This document shows positions 8,671 through 17,476 of a DNA stretch of 39,331 nucleotides, piece by piece. Location: assembly GCA_016793095.1 (NCBI GenBank), contig JAEUJQ010000075.1, forward strand, positions 1 to 39,331. The letters run 5' to 3'. The notes beneath the pieces were generated by a model that saw nothing but the letters and a program-made list of their open reading frames with translations, ran no database searches and had not been told where the DNA came from. The stretch is from Myxococcaceae bacterium (lineage in GTDB: Bacteria > Myxococcota > Myxococcia > Myxococcales > Myxococcaceae). The position numbers and the translations under genes are program-made. Each line of letters begins with the position of its first letter. Positions within the stretch are counted from its first letter, which is position 1.

Positions 8671-8751
8671 CTTCCCCGACAGCCGTCGCGCCCCTCCTCA
8701 GTTTCCCGAGGGGGCCGCGACGCAACGTGCCGCAACCCCACGACCGAGGGG

Positions 8752-8763
8752 TGGCCCGGGCCA
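8752..8763. promoter_or_regulatory. 12-base perfect palindrome in a divergent intergenic gap
   Basis: TGGCCCGGGCCA reads the same on both strands and lies 16 bases before the first Cys-rich lipoprotein start, in the 109-base gap to the kinase gene. It could be an operator for either gene. In DNA this G+C-rich, such palindromes are less rare than usual, so the call is tentative. Confidence 0.3.
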
Positions 8764-8779
8764 TGCTGTCTGGGAAGAC

Positions 8780-9094
8780 ATGCGCTCCCTCCTCTCACTC
8801 CTCCTGCTGGCGTCAGCGTGCGGCACTCCCACACTGGTCGAGACGGACTATGCGAAGAACTGCTCCGTCGATGCCGACTGCGTCGCCGTCTACATCGGTC
8901 CGCTCTGCCAGGTCTGCGGCGGCTGCGCGAACACCGCCATCAACGTCGCCGACAAGGCGAAGCGCGACGCCGACGCCGCCAGCGCCGCCAGGAGCTGCCC
9001 GCCCCGCTTCGGCCCCCAGCCGGCCTGTGCGCCTTGTCGTCAACCTGCGGCCGCCTGTACCAGCGGCACCTGCGTGCTGAAGGAGCTTCCGTGA
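8780..9094 (+). CDS. Cys-rich lipoprotein, first of a tandem pair
   Basis: 104 residues from ATG at 8780 (GGGAAG just upstream). A signal with an LASAC lipobox is followed by a small domain with ten cysteines besides the lipid cysteine. It contains NCSVDADC and a segment NTAINVADKAKRDADA, both echoed in the next gene. Even cysteine number suggests disulphides outside the cytoplasm. No family recognised. Its stop overlaps the GTG of the next gene (GTGA), so the two are translationally coupled. It is divergent from the kinase gene, with a 12-base palindrome in the gap. Confidence 0.75.
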   Translation: MRSLLSLLLLASACGTPTLVETDYAKNCSVDADCVAVYIGPLCQVCGGCANTAINVADKAKRDADAASAARSCPPRFGPQPACAPCRQPAAACTSGTCVLKELP

Positions 9095-9399
9095 GCTGGC
9101 CGGTGCGCCTCGCGGTCGTCCTCGCGGCGAGCTGCGGCCCCGTCGGGCTCCAGGCGTCGAACTACTCGCAGCAGTGCTCCGTCTCGTCCGATTGCACCGC
9201 CATCTTCTCGGGAGATCCATGCGGCTGCGCTTGCCCGAACGAGGCGATCAACGTCGCTGACAAGGCTCGCTACGACGCCGACGCGCGCGCAGCGACCGCG
9301 CGCTGTTCGCCGTTCAGGGCCCAATGCCTGGCCGACTGCATCAACCAGACCCCCGTGTGCCAGGCCGGCCGGTGCGTGCTGCAGCGCGCTTCCCAGTGA
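9091..9399 (+). CDS. Cys-rich lipoprotein, second of a tandem pair
   Basis: 102 residues from GTG at 9091, with AAGGAG at 9080-9085 inside the end of the preceding gene. The signal ends in LAASC. The mature part again has ten cysteines and shares QCSVSSDC and NEAINVADKARYDADA with its neighbour, so the two are paralogues from a tandem duplication. They differ in the middle (GDPCGCACP here against LCQVCGGC there) and in the C-terminal spacing. Function unknown; extracytoplasmic and probably disulphide-bonded by inference. Confidence 0.75.
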   Translation: MSWPVRLAVVLAASCGPVGLQASNYSQQCSVSSDCTAIFSGDPCGCACPNEAINVADKARYDADARAATARCSPFRAQCLADCINQTPVCQAGRCVLQRASQ

Positions 9400-9444
9400 G
9401 AACGGGTTGATGGCACGGCCTCGTCTGGTGATAACAGGCCTCCC

Positions 9445-10599
9445 ATGACGGTCTGGTCCATCGCGCTGACCCTCTCCCTCGCGCAGGGCGCCCCTCCCGC
9501 GCCGAACGCCGACGAGCTCATCAAGAAGATCGACGCCACCGCCGGGCTCAAGGGCAGCGAGAAGCCCTTCGAGATCGCCGCGTCCCTGGTGCGCTTGTAC
9601 TTCAGCCAGGGCCGCACGAAGGACGCGCAGGTCTACGCCCGCGAAGCCCTCGCCGCGGCTCAGCCGGCGCTCACCTTCTACGTCGATCAGAAGAAGAAGC
9701 TCGGCGGGAAGAAGCCGGCGGCGGCCGACCAGGCGAAGTGCGACCCCGACAAGAAGGACGCGAACCTCGTGAACGTGCTCGAGGTGGCGAAGAGGCACGC
9801 GGCCCAGGGCAAGACCCCCGAGGCGGTCGCCTGCGCCCGGAAGGCCGTCACCGCGGTGCCCGACGTGATGATGATGGACGGCCACGCCAGCTTCCTCGCG
9901 CGCGACTACGCCGCCGCCCGGGCCTCGTACGAGCGCGTGCTGGCCACCTTCGACGACGTGCCCGACGCCCTCTACGCCCGCGGCGCGCTCACGGTGGACG
10001 AGAAGCCCGACGACGTGAAGGCCCTCGAGACCGCGAAGAAGGACCTCGAGCAGTTCCTCTCCGCGGCCCCCTCGTCCCGCCACGGTCGCGGCGCGAAGGC
10101 CCTGCTCGAGCGCACCACTGCGGGCATCCAGGCGGGCGGCCTGTCGAAGCTCGTCCCCAGCCCCGTGCAGGTCCCCCTGCCACCGATGATGCAGCAGCAG
10201 CCGTCAGGGCCGCCGCAGCTCGACCAGGCCACCATCGCCGCCTTCCAGAACGCCCCGCAGAACGCCGAGACCGACGCCCGCTTCGCGAAGCTCATCGAGG
10301 ACTCGGAGGACGCGCTCGCGAAAGGCCGCTACCAGGACGCCCTCGCCGGCTTCAAGCAGGTGATGCCGTACCAGCCCTCGAACCCGCGCCTGCGGGCCGG
10401 CATGGCGTGGACGCTCGTGCGCCTCGGCAAGCCCATGGCACAGCAGGTCTGGGGCGTCGCCATCGAGAACCCCGCTGCCGTCGATGCGCTGGGCGATCGC
10501 CTCAAGGCGCTCGGCGATGCCGAGGGCGCCAAAGCACTCTGGACCCGGCTGGCCGAGTCAGCGCCGGGCTATGCTCCGAAGCTGGAAGGAAAACGATGA
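9445..10599 (+). CDS. Secreted TPR-like helical repeat protein
   Basis: 384 residues. The short N-terminal hydrophobic stretch (MTVWSIALTLSLAQG) looks like a cleavable signal. Most of the rest is helical with TPR-like units, such as VRLYFSQGRTKDAQVYAREAL, FLARDYAAARASYERVL and ALAKGRYQDALAGFKQVMP. A Pro/Gln-rich spacer (around residues 237-255) separates the two helical parts. TPR proteins usually serve as protein-binding scaffolds; the partner here is not known. Its stop overlaps the ATG of the next gene, so it is coupled to the HYDIN-type lipoprotein. Confidence 0.78.
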   Translation: MTVWSIALTLSLAQGAPPAPNADELIKKIDATAGLKGSEKPFEIAASLVRLYFSQGRTKDAQVYAREALAAAQPALTFYVDQKKKLGGKKPAAADQAKCDPDKKDANLVNVLEVAKRHAAQGKTPEAVACARKAVTAVPDVMMMDGHASFLARDYAAARASYERVLATFDDVPDALYARGALTVDEKPDDVKALETAKKDLEQFLSAAPSSRHGRGAKALLERTTAGIQAGGLSKLVPSPVQVPLPPMMQQQPSGPPQLDQATIAAFQNAPQNAETDARFAKLIEDSEDALAKGRYQDALAGFKQVMPYQPSNPRLRAGMAWTLVRLGKPMAQQVWGVAIENPAAVDALGDRLKALGDAEGAKALWTRLAESAPGYAPKLEGKR

Positions 10600-11027
10600 A
10601 GCTCCTCACTCTCGTCATCACGTGCCTCACCGCGTTCGTCATCGGCTGCGAGCGTCCTGAACCCAACGTGCAGGGCACCAACCGCGGCGAGCTCAAGCTG
10701 TCGCTGCCTGACGCCGGCATGCCCTCGTTCGAGGCCGCCCACGGCTTCGGCGACGTGAAGGTGGGTGAGTCGAAGAAGCTCTCGTTCGAGGTCGTCAACA
10801 CCGGGCCGGACGCGCTCGACATCCGCGTGGTGAAGGTGATGACCGACGACCCGGGCGCCTTCTTCGTGCAGGGCGGTACGGGCTCCGTGGCCCCTGCCGC
10901 GCGCCGCGCCTTCAGCGTCACCTTCGCGCCCGCGCGCATGGGGGCGCACTCGGGCAACCTGGTGTTCGAGACGAACGCGAACTCCGAGACGGCGCGCATC
11001 GCGCTCACCGGCAACGCCGTGCCCTGA
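10596..11027 (+). CDS. Lipoprotein with ASPM/SPD-2/HYDIN-type Ig-like domain
   Basis: 143 residues from ATG at 10596 with GGAAGGAAA upstream. The signal ends in FVIGC (lipid cysteine 18). The mature part has the pattern of abnormal-spindle/HYDIN Ig-like domains: DVKVGESKKLSFEVVNTG, then DIRVVKV, then APAARRAFSVTFAPARMGAHSG and RIALTGNAVP. These domains are frequent in myxobacterial surface proteins and usually mediate protein contacts. It overlaps the gene before (ATGA) and the hydrolase after (TGATG). Confidence 0.8.
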   Translation: MKLLTLVITCLTAFVIGCERPEPNVQGTNRGELKLSLPDAGMPSFEAAHGFGDVKVGESKKLSFEVVNTGPDALDIRVVKVMTDDPGAFFVQGGTGSVAPAARRAFSVTFAPARMGAHSGNLVFETNANSETARIALTGNAVP

Positions 11028-11887
11028 TGCTCCTCGAGACGGCCAACCGCGCGATGCGCCGGGTGCTCGCCGCGCAGGGCGTGCGCAGCGCCACCCACCG
11101 GGTCCGCGGCCACGAGGTGCACGCCTACCAGCTGGAAGGGCAGGGCCTCGGTCCGCCGATCTTCCTGCTGCATGGGCTCGGCAGCTCGGCCAACGCGTAC
11201 TGGCGCGCCATCAAGCCGCTGTCGCACCACTTCCGTCGCGTGTGGGCCATCGACGTGCCCGGCAACGGCTTCTCCCCGACGCCCGCGGGTGGACCCCTGC
11301 CGTGGCGCGAGCAGATCGCCACCGTGCGAGCGTTCCTCGAGGAGATCGTCCACGAGCCTGTCTTCCTCATCGGCAACTCCCTCGGCGGCGCGATGAGCCT
11401 CTACCTCGCCCACGAGCTGCCGGCCCGGGTCCGGGCCCTCGGTCTCATCTCCCCCGCAGGCGCGAAGCTCGAGGAGCAGCGCTTCCGCGAGCTGGTCCGC
11501 TCCTTCGAGGTGAAGACGCGGGCCGACGCGCGGGCGATGACGCGCCGTCTCTTCGCCAGGCCTCCGCTGCCGCTCCTGCTCATGCCCGGGCAGCTGCAGC
11601 GGCTGTATGAGAACCCGACCGTGAAGAGCGTCATTCGCGAGGTGCAGCCCTCAGACGCCGTCACCGAGCCGATGCTCGCGGCGCTCTCCATGCCGACCCT
11701 CCTCATCTGGGGGACGGCAGAGAAGCTGCTGCCCCGCGAGGGCCTCGCGTACTTCCGCGCACACCTGCCGCCGCACGCCGAGGTCCATGAAGTCGAGGGC
11801 TTCGGCCACATGCCGCAGATGGAGAACCCCCGGCCCCTCGTGCGGCGCATCATCGACTTCGCACGGACCCACCAGCTGGCGGGCTGA
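11027..11887 (+). CDS. Alpha/beta hydrolase
   Basis: 286 residues. It has the oxyanion HG pair (49-50) in FLLHGLGSSANAYW, nucleophile S118 in GNSLGG, and catalytic His261 in GFGHMPQMENP. The position normally taken by the acid in WGxxDxxxP is E232 here (WGTAEKLLP), an unusual but possible Glu. No signal peptide, so cytoplasmic. The family includes esterases, lipases and C-C hydrolases; the substrate cannot be told. ATG at 11027 overlaps the preceding stop, so it is part of the same transcript. Confidence 0.9.
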   Translation: MLLETANRAMRRVLAAQGVRSATHRVRGHEVHAYQLEGQGLGPPIFLLHGLGSSANAYWRAIKPLSHHFRRVWAIDVPGNGFSPTPAGGPLPWREQIATVRAFLEEIVHEPVFLIGNSLGGAMSLYLAHELPARVRALGLISPAGAKLEEQRFRELVRSFEVKTRADARAMTRRLFARPPLPLLLMPGQLQRLYENPTVKSVIREVQPSDAVTEPMLAALSMPTLLIWGTAEKLLPREGLAYFRAHLPPHAEVHEVEGFGHMPQMENPRPLVRRIIDFARTHQLAG

Positions 11888-11920
11888 TCTGGCGGCGGCT
11901 CCCGACTACAGTTCCTTCCC

Positions 11921-13228
11921 ATGGGTCGTCTCGCAGTCGCGGCTTTCTTCGCGGTGGGCGCGATCGCGTACGCCGGGCCTCCGGTCTCGAAGTCGGAGGC
12001 GACGTACCGCCAGCTCGAGCTGTTCGCGCGAGTGCTCTCGTACGTGCAGAACAACTACGTCGAGACGGTGGACGAGCAGCAGCTCATGCAGGGCGCCATC
12101 AAGGGCATGCTCGAGACGCTCGATCCGCACACCGTCTACATGCCGCCCGACGTCTTCAAGGAGATGAAGATCGACACCTCAGGCGAGTTCGGCGGCCTGG
12201 GCATCGAGATCGCGCGGCGCAACGACGCCATCATCGTGGTGGCGCCCATCGACGACACCCCAGCGCAGCGCGCGGGCATCAAGTCGGGCGATCAGCTGCT
12301 GAAGATCGACGATGAGCCGACCCGCTCGATGGAGCTTGCGCGGGCCATTCAGAAGATGCGCGGGCCGGCCGGCAAGAAGGTGATGCTCACCATCATGCGC
12401 GAGGGCTTCGCCGCGCCGCGCGAGTTCGCGATCATCCGCGATCACATCCGCATCTCGTCGGTCGAGAGCGCCCTCTACGGCGGCATCGGCTACGTGAAGG
12501 TGAAGAACTTCCAGGACCGCACCGACGCGACCCTCTTCAAGGAGCTCGAGAAGCTGCGCACGCAGCAGGGCGGCAAAGAGCTGCGCGGCCTCGTCATCGA
12601 CCTGCGCAACAACCCCGGCGGGCTGCTCGATCAGGCCGTCGCCATCGCCGACCGCTTCCTGCCGGGCGGGCTGCCCATCGTCTCGACCCGCGGCCGCGAC
12701 GGCAGCCAGGCGACCGAGGAGCGCGCGAAGGATCGCGACACCGAGAAGCCGTACCCCATCGTGGTGCTGGTGAACGCGGGCTCGGCCTCGGCGAGCGAGA
12801 TCGTCGCCGGCGCCCTGCAGGATCACAAACGCGCCGTGCTCATGGGCGTGCCGACCTTCGGCAAGGGCAGCGTGCAGACCGTCATCGAGATGGAGGACGG
12901 CTCGGGCCTCAAGCTCACCATCGCGCGCTACTTCACGCCGTCGGGCCGGTCGATTCAGGAGCGCGGCATTCTGCCTGACTTCCTGGTGGGCGAGTCCGAG
13001 GGGGTGCTGACGAAGACGGAGTCGCTGCGTGAGAAGGACCTGAAGCGGCACTTCCGTGGAGAGGCCGACGCGCCCGAGCTCGCGGCGCTCAAGCCGTCGT
13101 TGCCCGAGAACCTGCGGCCCTGGGACGTGACCGAGAAGCTGGCTGACTACCAGCTCAAGGTCGCCCTCAACTACCTGAACGGCTCGACGGGCGGGCCGCC
13201 AGGCAAGAACACCGCCCGCGCCCCCTGA
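11921..13228 (+). CDS. Carboxyl-terminal processing protease, S41 family (CtpA-like)
   Basis: 435 residues with a probable signal sequence (1-18). An N-terminal helical part leads to a PDZ domain (about 85-170, GGLGIEIARRNDAIIV and RAGIKSGDQLLKID), then the S41 protease core. The catalytic dyad fits S290 in NAGSASASE and K315 in PTFGKGS, 25 residues apart as in Tsp/Prc-type proteases. LVIDLRNNPGG is also present. It cleaves periplasmic proteins from near their C-termini; the target here is unknown. No clear ribosome-binding site precedes ATG at 11921. The C-terminal 60 or so residues are an extension without a recognised domain. Confidence 0.93.
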   Translation: MGRLAVAAFFAVGAIAYAGPPVSKSEATYRQLELFARVLSYVQNNYVETVDEQQLMQGAIKGMLETLDPHTVYMPPDVFKEMKIDTSGEFGGLGIEIARRNDAIIVVAPIDDTPAQRAGIKSGDQLLKIDDEPTRSMELARAIQKMRGPAGKKVMLTIMREGFAAPREFAIIRDHIRISSVESALYGGIGYVKVKNFQDRTDATLFKELEKLRTQQGGKELRGLVIDLRNNPGGLLDQAVAIADRFLPGGLPIVSTRGRDGSQATEERAKDRDTEKPYPIVVLVNAGSASASEIVAGALQDHKRAVLMGVPTFGKGSVQTVIEMEDGSGLKLTIARYFTPSGRSIQERGILPDFLVGESEGVLTKTESLREKDLKRHFRGEADAPELAALKPSLPENLRPWDVTEKLADYQLKVALNYLNGSTGGPPGKNTARAP

Positions 13229-13294
13229 CGGACGCGCCCCCCGCATAGTGCCGGTGTGGTAGCGCGAGGTGGGCGGTGTGCTACGTCCCGGCCC

Positions 13295-14197
13295 GTGGCG
13301 GGAGACACCAAAGAGATCCTCAAGTCGCTGGCGGTGAACGTCACCATCGCCGTCTGCAAGGGCGTCGCGGCGTTCTTCACCGGCTCGGGAGCGATGCTCG
13401 CCGAGGCCATTCACTCAAGCGCTGACTGCATCAACCAGGTGCTGCTGCTGGTCGGCGTGTCGCTCGCGAAGAAGCCGCCCGACGAGAAGTACCCCCTCGG
13501 TTATGGGCGCTCGGTGTACTTCTGGAGCTTCATCGTCGCGCTGCTCCTCTTCTCGGGCGGCGGCGTGTTCTCGGTCTACGAGGGCGTGCACAAGCTCTCG
13601 CACCCCGAGCCGGTGGATCACGTCGGCTGGGGCTTCGGCATCCTCGGCTTCTCCATGCTGCTCGAAGGCTGGGCGACGTGGGGCAACCTGGTGGAGATGA
13701 AGAAGCGTCGCGGGGAGGTGGGGCTGCTCCAGTACCTGCGCGACACCAAGGACTCGGACCTCGTGGTGCTCTTCGGAGAGAACTCGGCGGCGGTGCTTGG
13801 CCTCGCGCTGGCGATCGCGTCGCTCGCGCTCGCGGTGGTGACCGGCGACCCGCGCTGGGACGGGGTGGGCTCGCTGCTCATCGGCCTGGTGCTGATCGCG
13901 GTGGCCATCTTCCTCGGCCGCGAGGTGATGTCGCTGCTCCTCGGCGAGCGCGCCGATCCGCAGATCGAGCGCACCGTCGAAGAGGTCGCGAAGACGCAGC
14001 CTCGCATCAAGCGCCTCATCCGGGTGCTCAGCATCCAGCAGGGGCCCGGCGAGGTGATGGTCGCCTGCAAGGTGCACCTCGTGGACGGCCTCGACACCGC
14101 GGGGGTCGTGGACGCGATCGACACCTTCGAGAAAGCGATCCACGAGCGCGTCGATGACATTCGCTGGCTCTTCGTCGAGCCTGACGACGACGATTGA
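13295..14197 (+). CDS. Cation diffusion facilitator transporter
   Basis: 300 residues from GTG at 13295; a GTG at 13256 would add 13 residues, and neither has a clear ribosome-binding site, so the start is uncertain. The membrane domain has the TM2 metal motif HxxxD (H40, D44 in AEAIHSSADCIN), TM5 GENSAAVLG, and about six membrane segments, then a cytoplasmic C-terminal domain (about 215-295). The family exports Zn2+, Mn2+, Fe2+ or Co2+ by proton antiport. The TM5 motif ENSAA instead of HxxxD places it near the ZnT9-like group, whose transported ion is less certain. Metal specificity unknown. Confidence 0.9.
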   Translation: MAGDTKEILKSLAVNVTIAVCKGVAAFFTGSGAMLAEAIHSSADCINQVLLLVGVSLAKKPPDEKYPLGYGRSVYFWSFIVALLLFSGGGVFSVYEGVHKLSHPEPVDHVGWGFGILGFSMLLEGWATWGNLVEMKKRRGEVGLLQYLRDTKDSDLVVLFGENSAAVLGLALAIASLALAVVTGDPRWDGVGSLLIGLVLIAVAIFLGREVMSLLLGERADPQIERTVEEVAKTQPRIKRLIRVLSIQQGPGEVMVACKVHLVDGLDTAGVVDAIDTFEKAIHERVDDIRWLFVEPDDDD

Positions 14198-14257
14198 CGG
14201 GCCGGCCGGCGCACTCGGTGCTAGCGGAAACCGCCGTCATGGGGAACCATACGGGCG

Positions 14258-16246
14258 ATGCGCAGGCCCGGAGCGTTCTCGAAAGCTTTGATTTCAACGC
14301 TCATCGCGTCGCTCGGCGCTGGTCCGGCCTCGGCGCGACCGCTGCTCCTGCCCGAGCAGGTCTCAGCTGCGTCCGCGGGGCCGCGCCTCGTCGTCGTCAT
14401 CGTTCCCCTCGACGCGCCCTCGAGGGCGACGCAGGGGCTCCTCGAGCTCGTCGCGGAAGACGTGGCCAGATCGAGCGCCCGCTTCGAGGTGGTGCCGGCG
14501 ATCGACGCGTTCGATTCGAAGGCGGCCGCCGAGCGGGTGACCAGGGCCGAGAGCGCCCGCGCGCGAATGGTGGAGGGACAGAAGGCCCTCGACGATCTCG
14601 ACACCGCGAAAGGCGTCGAGCTCTTCGGTGAGGCGACGCGGCTGTTCAAGGAGACCGACACCAGCCGCACCTTCAGCGAGCTCGTGAAGGCCTGGGGCAT
14701 GAAAGCCGCCAGCCACGCGCTGGGTGGAGAGAGCGCCCCGGCGAAGCAGGAGATCGAGCGCATCGTCGCGATGGAGCCGAAGGCCGAGTTCAACGCCCAG
14801 TTCTTCCCGCCCGAGCTGCTCAAGTTCGTCGAGCAACAGCGCAAGCTGGCCAACGCAGCCAAGGGAGAGCTCACCGTTCGCACCGAGCCGCCTGGCGCGA
14901 ACATCTGGGTGAACGGCCAGCCGCAGGGCCGGAGCCCGGTGACGGTGAAGGGGTTGCTCGGCAGCCGGCATCAGGTCGTCGCGGCGCTGGGCGGCTCGCA
15001 GCTCACCCTGGCCGAGCTGCCTCCGGGCGAGACCCTGCTCGAGCTGAAGCCGGCAGAGCATCAGGCAGCCCTCGCGAAGGCGATCGAGGCGGTGACGAAG
15101 GGCCCGAGGTCACCGGGCCGCGACAAGGCCCTGCTGGCGCTCGGGAAGACCCTCGAGGCCGAGCAGCTGCTGGCGATTCTGGTGAAGAAGAGCACCGCCG
15201 GCGAGCAGTCCGAGCTCACAGCGCTGCGCCTGGAGACCCGCGACGGCCACAACGCGGCGTACGGCACCACGACGCTGCCGCTGGGAGAGGTGTCGGACGG
15301 CCTCAAGAGCTTCCTCGACGGCCTGCTGACGAAGGACACGCCGCGCCAGGGCAAGGCCATCGTCACGCACTTCGACGGTGAGGGCGGGGGTGGCTCCGGG
15401 AAGCTGGTCGTAGGCATCGCGCTGCTCGGCGGGGCGGCGGCGCTGCTCGCCGGCGGCATCACCGCGGGCGCCATCGGTCAGGACCGCTACGCCCTGTTCC
15501 GCGCGACGCCGCAGGTGCAGACGACGATCTCCCAGGCCTACGCCAACGAGGCGCGCGCGCTCGGTGGCGCGTCGCTGGGCATGCTCATCGGCGCGGGGGT
15601 CGCAGCGGGAGTCGGCACCTTCCTCGTGGCCACCTCCGGCAGTGGTTCGGCTGACGCAGCCGAGGCGCCGGAGCCGAAGAAGCCCACGAAGAAGAAGGCC
15701 GAGCCGAAGCGCCTCGAACCGAAGAAGTCGGAGCCCGAGCCGAAGAAGACCGCGCCCGAGCCGAAGAAGGTGGAGCCGGAGCCCGAGCCGAAGAAGACCG
15801 AGCCCGAGCCGGCGAGGGTCGACCCGAAGGAGGAGAAGCGCCGGAAGGACGAGGAGGCGCGCCTCAAGAAGGAAGAGGAGGCCCGGCTCAAGAGAGAAGA
15901 GGAGCAGCGCGCCCGCGACGAGGCCGAAGCAAAGAAGAAGGCCGAGGCCGAGGAGAAGAAGCGCAAGGAGGAGGAGAAGCGCGCCGAGGAGGAGCGCAAG
16001 AAGCAGGAGGCGGCCGACAAGAAGGGCGGCAAGAAGGCCGAAGAGGCGCGGAAGAAGGAAGAAGAGGCGCGCAGGAAAGCCGAGGCCGAGGCCGCCTCGA
16101 AGGCCGAAGAGGAGCGCAAGAAGAAGGAGGCGGAGGAGCTGAAGAAGAAGGAAGACGAAGAGAAGAAGCGCCGCCTGGAGGAAGAGAAGAAGAAGGCGGA
16201 AGAGAAGAAGAAGGCCGAAGACCACGACGACCTGCGGAACTTCTGA
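14258..16246 (+). CDS. PEGA-domain protein with long charged C-terminal helix
   Basis: 662 residues. A signal sequence (1-26) precedes a helical region (90-200). A PEGA domain follows (about 204-240: ELTVRTEPPGANIWVNGQ, then SPVTVKGLLG), a fold linked to surface or S-layer-like proteins. Two hydrophobic segments (382-407 and 434-458) form a hairpin. The last 190 residues are of extreme composition: EPKK/EPEP repeats (470-520), then an almost unbroken Lys/Glu/Ala/Arg run (523-655), likely a single alpha helix. The gene is intact, with codon use similar to its neighbours. Function unknown; a structural role across the envelope is possible. Confidence 0.8.
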   Translation: MRRPGAFSKALISTLIASLGAGPASARPLLLPEQVSAASAGPRLVVVIVPLDAPSRATQGLLELVAEDVARSSARFEVVPAIDAFDSKAAAERVTRAESARARMVEGQKALDDLDTAKGVELFGEATRLFKETDTSRTFSELVKAWGMKAASHALGGESAPAKQEIERIVAMEPKAEFNAQFFPPELLKFVEQQRKLANAAKGELTVRTEPPGANIWVNGQPQGRSPVTVKGLLGSRHQVVAALGGSQLTLAELPPGETLLELKPAEHQAALAKAIEAVTKGPRSPGRDKALLALGKTLEAEQLLAILVKKSTAGEQSELTALRLETRDGHNAAYGTTTLPLGEVSDGLKSFLDGLLTKDTPRQGKAIVTHFDGEGGGGSGKLVVGIALLGGAAALLAGGITAGAIGQDRYALFRATPQVQTTISQAYANEARALGGASLGMLIGAGVAAGVGTFLVATSGSGSADAAEAPEPKKPTKKKAEPKRLEPKKSEPEPKKTAPEPKKVEPEPEPKKTEPEPARVDPKEEKRRKDEEARLKKEEEARLKREEEQRARDEAEAKKKAEAEEKKRKEEEKRAEEERKKQEAADKKGGKKAEEARKKEEEARRKAEAEAASKAEEERKKKEAEELKKKEDEEKKRRLEEEKKKAEEKKKAEDHDDLRNF

Positions 16247-16417
16247 CGCTCTCGAAGCAGCAGCGAGGCGGGCCAGCCGCGGCCGGTGGAAAAATCGACA
16301 TCCCGACACAGCCCTGTAGCGTGTCCGCCGCGCGATCCCCTCAGGGGTGCCGGTTGGCACTCCGGCTGCTCTCTCGAAGGGAGCGCCCACGCAGGCGCGG
16401 CACGGAGGCCACAGCAG

Positions 16418-17395
16418 ATGGACAAGCGAATCGGCGTACTGATGGGCGGGTGGGGTGAGGAGAAGGACGTCTCGATGCGGACCGGCGAGGCCATCGCCCA
16501 GGCCCTCGAGGCGAACGGCCACCAGGTGGCCCGCCTGTTCGCCAGCAACGGGCTCGACAGCACCGTGCGCGAGGCCGGCATCGACGTCGCCTTCCTCGCG
16601 CTCCACGGCCGCATGGGCGAAGACGGCCGGGTGCAGGGCCTGCTCGAGGTGATGGGCATTCCCTACACGGGCTCGGGCGTGCTCGGCTCGGCGCTGGCGA
16701 TGAACAAGGGCTTCGCGAAGAAGCTGTTCCGCCAGCACAACCTCGCGACGCCGACCGGCTACGTGGTGCCGGCCTCGCGCCTGCAGGACGTGCCCTCGCT
16801 GCACGCCGACCTCGGCTTTCCCTGCGTGGTGAAGCCCGCCAACAGCGGCTCCTCGGTGGGCCTCACCCTCGTGCACACCCGCGAGCAGCTCGAGCCCGCC
16901 ATCGCCCTGGCCTGCCGCTTCGGTGGTGAGGCCCTCGTCGAGCGCTACGTGAAGGGCAGGGAGCTCACCGTCGCGATCCTCGACGACGAGGTGCTGGGCT
17001 CGTGCGAGGTGAGCCACGACGGCTCGCTCTTCGACACCGGCACCAAGTACGAGGGCGGCGCGAAGTACCACCTGCCGCCGAGGCTGACGGCCACCCGGCT
17101 CGCGAACATCGAGCAGATGGCGCTCACGGCGGCGCGCTCGCTCGGCTGCCGCGGCGCGGTGCGGGTGGACTTCATCGTGCCTGAGGTGGGCAACGAGGTG
17201 GTGCTCGAGGTGAACACCCTGCCCGGCATGACGCGGGCCAGCCTGTTCCCGAAGATCGCGAAGGCCGCCGGGCTGTCGTTCGAGACCCTGGTCGAGCGCA
17301 TCCTCGAGGGCGCTACCCTCGACGGGGCGCAGCCGGTCGAGCCTCTCACGGATTCCCCGGAGATCGCGGCGGAGCCCATCGCCCACGCGAGCTGA
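16418..17395 (+). CDS. ddl: D-alanine--D-alanine ligase
   Basis: 325 residues. It joins two D-alanines with ATP for the peptidoglycan stem peptide. ATG at 16418 has GGAGG at 16404-16408. ATP-grasp features are in order: RIGVLMGGWGEEKDVSMRTG, LALHGRMGEDG, FPCVVKPANSGSSVGLT, ALVERYVKGRELTVAIL, and the metal-binding VDFI...EVNTLPGMT. Length is close to that of E. coli DdlB (306). It is cytoplasmic. The 171 bases before the start hold no other gene. Confidence 0.95.
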   Translation: MDKRIGVLMGGWGEEKDVSMRTGEAIAQALEANGHQVARLFASNGLDSTVREAGIDVAFLALHGRMGEDGRVQGLLEVMGIPYTGSGVLGSALAMNKGFAKKLFRQHNLATPTGYVVPASRLQDVPSLHADLGFPCVVKPANSGSSVGLTLVHTREQLEPAIALACRFGGEALVERYVKGRELTVAILDDEVLGSCEVSHDGSLFDTGTKYEGGAKYHLPPRLTATRLANIEQMALTAARSLGCRGAVRVDFIVPEVGNEVVLEVNTLPGMTRASLFPKIAKAAGLSFETLVERILEGATLDGAQPVEPLTDSPEIAAEPIAHAS

Positions 17396-17476
17396 GCCCC
17401 GGGCCGTGCACAGGCCGGAGGGGCCCTGCATCCCCTCTCTTGAAGTCCTACCGCCTTCACGGCCTACGATACGACC

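Noticed and set aside
15660-16230. Lys/Glu-rich DNA tract taken as a simple DNA repeat
   Set aside because: Codons vary between AAG, AAA, GAG and GAA and the periods are irregular, so it is a protein-level low-complexity region and not a tandem DNA repeat.
17439-17469. Possible promoter (TTGAAG with TACGAT) before the pilus-N gene
   Set aside because: Spacer of 19 bases and -10 only a few bases from the ATG make it unlikely.
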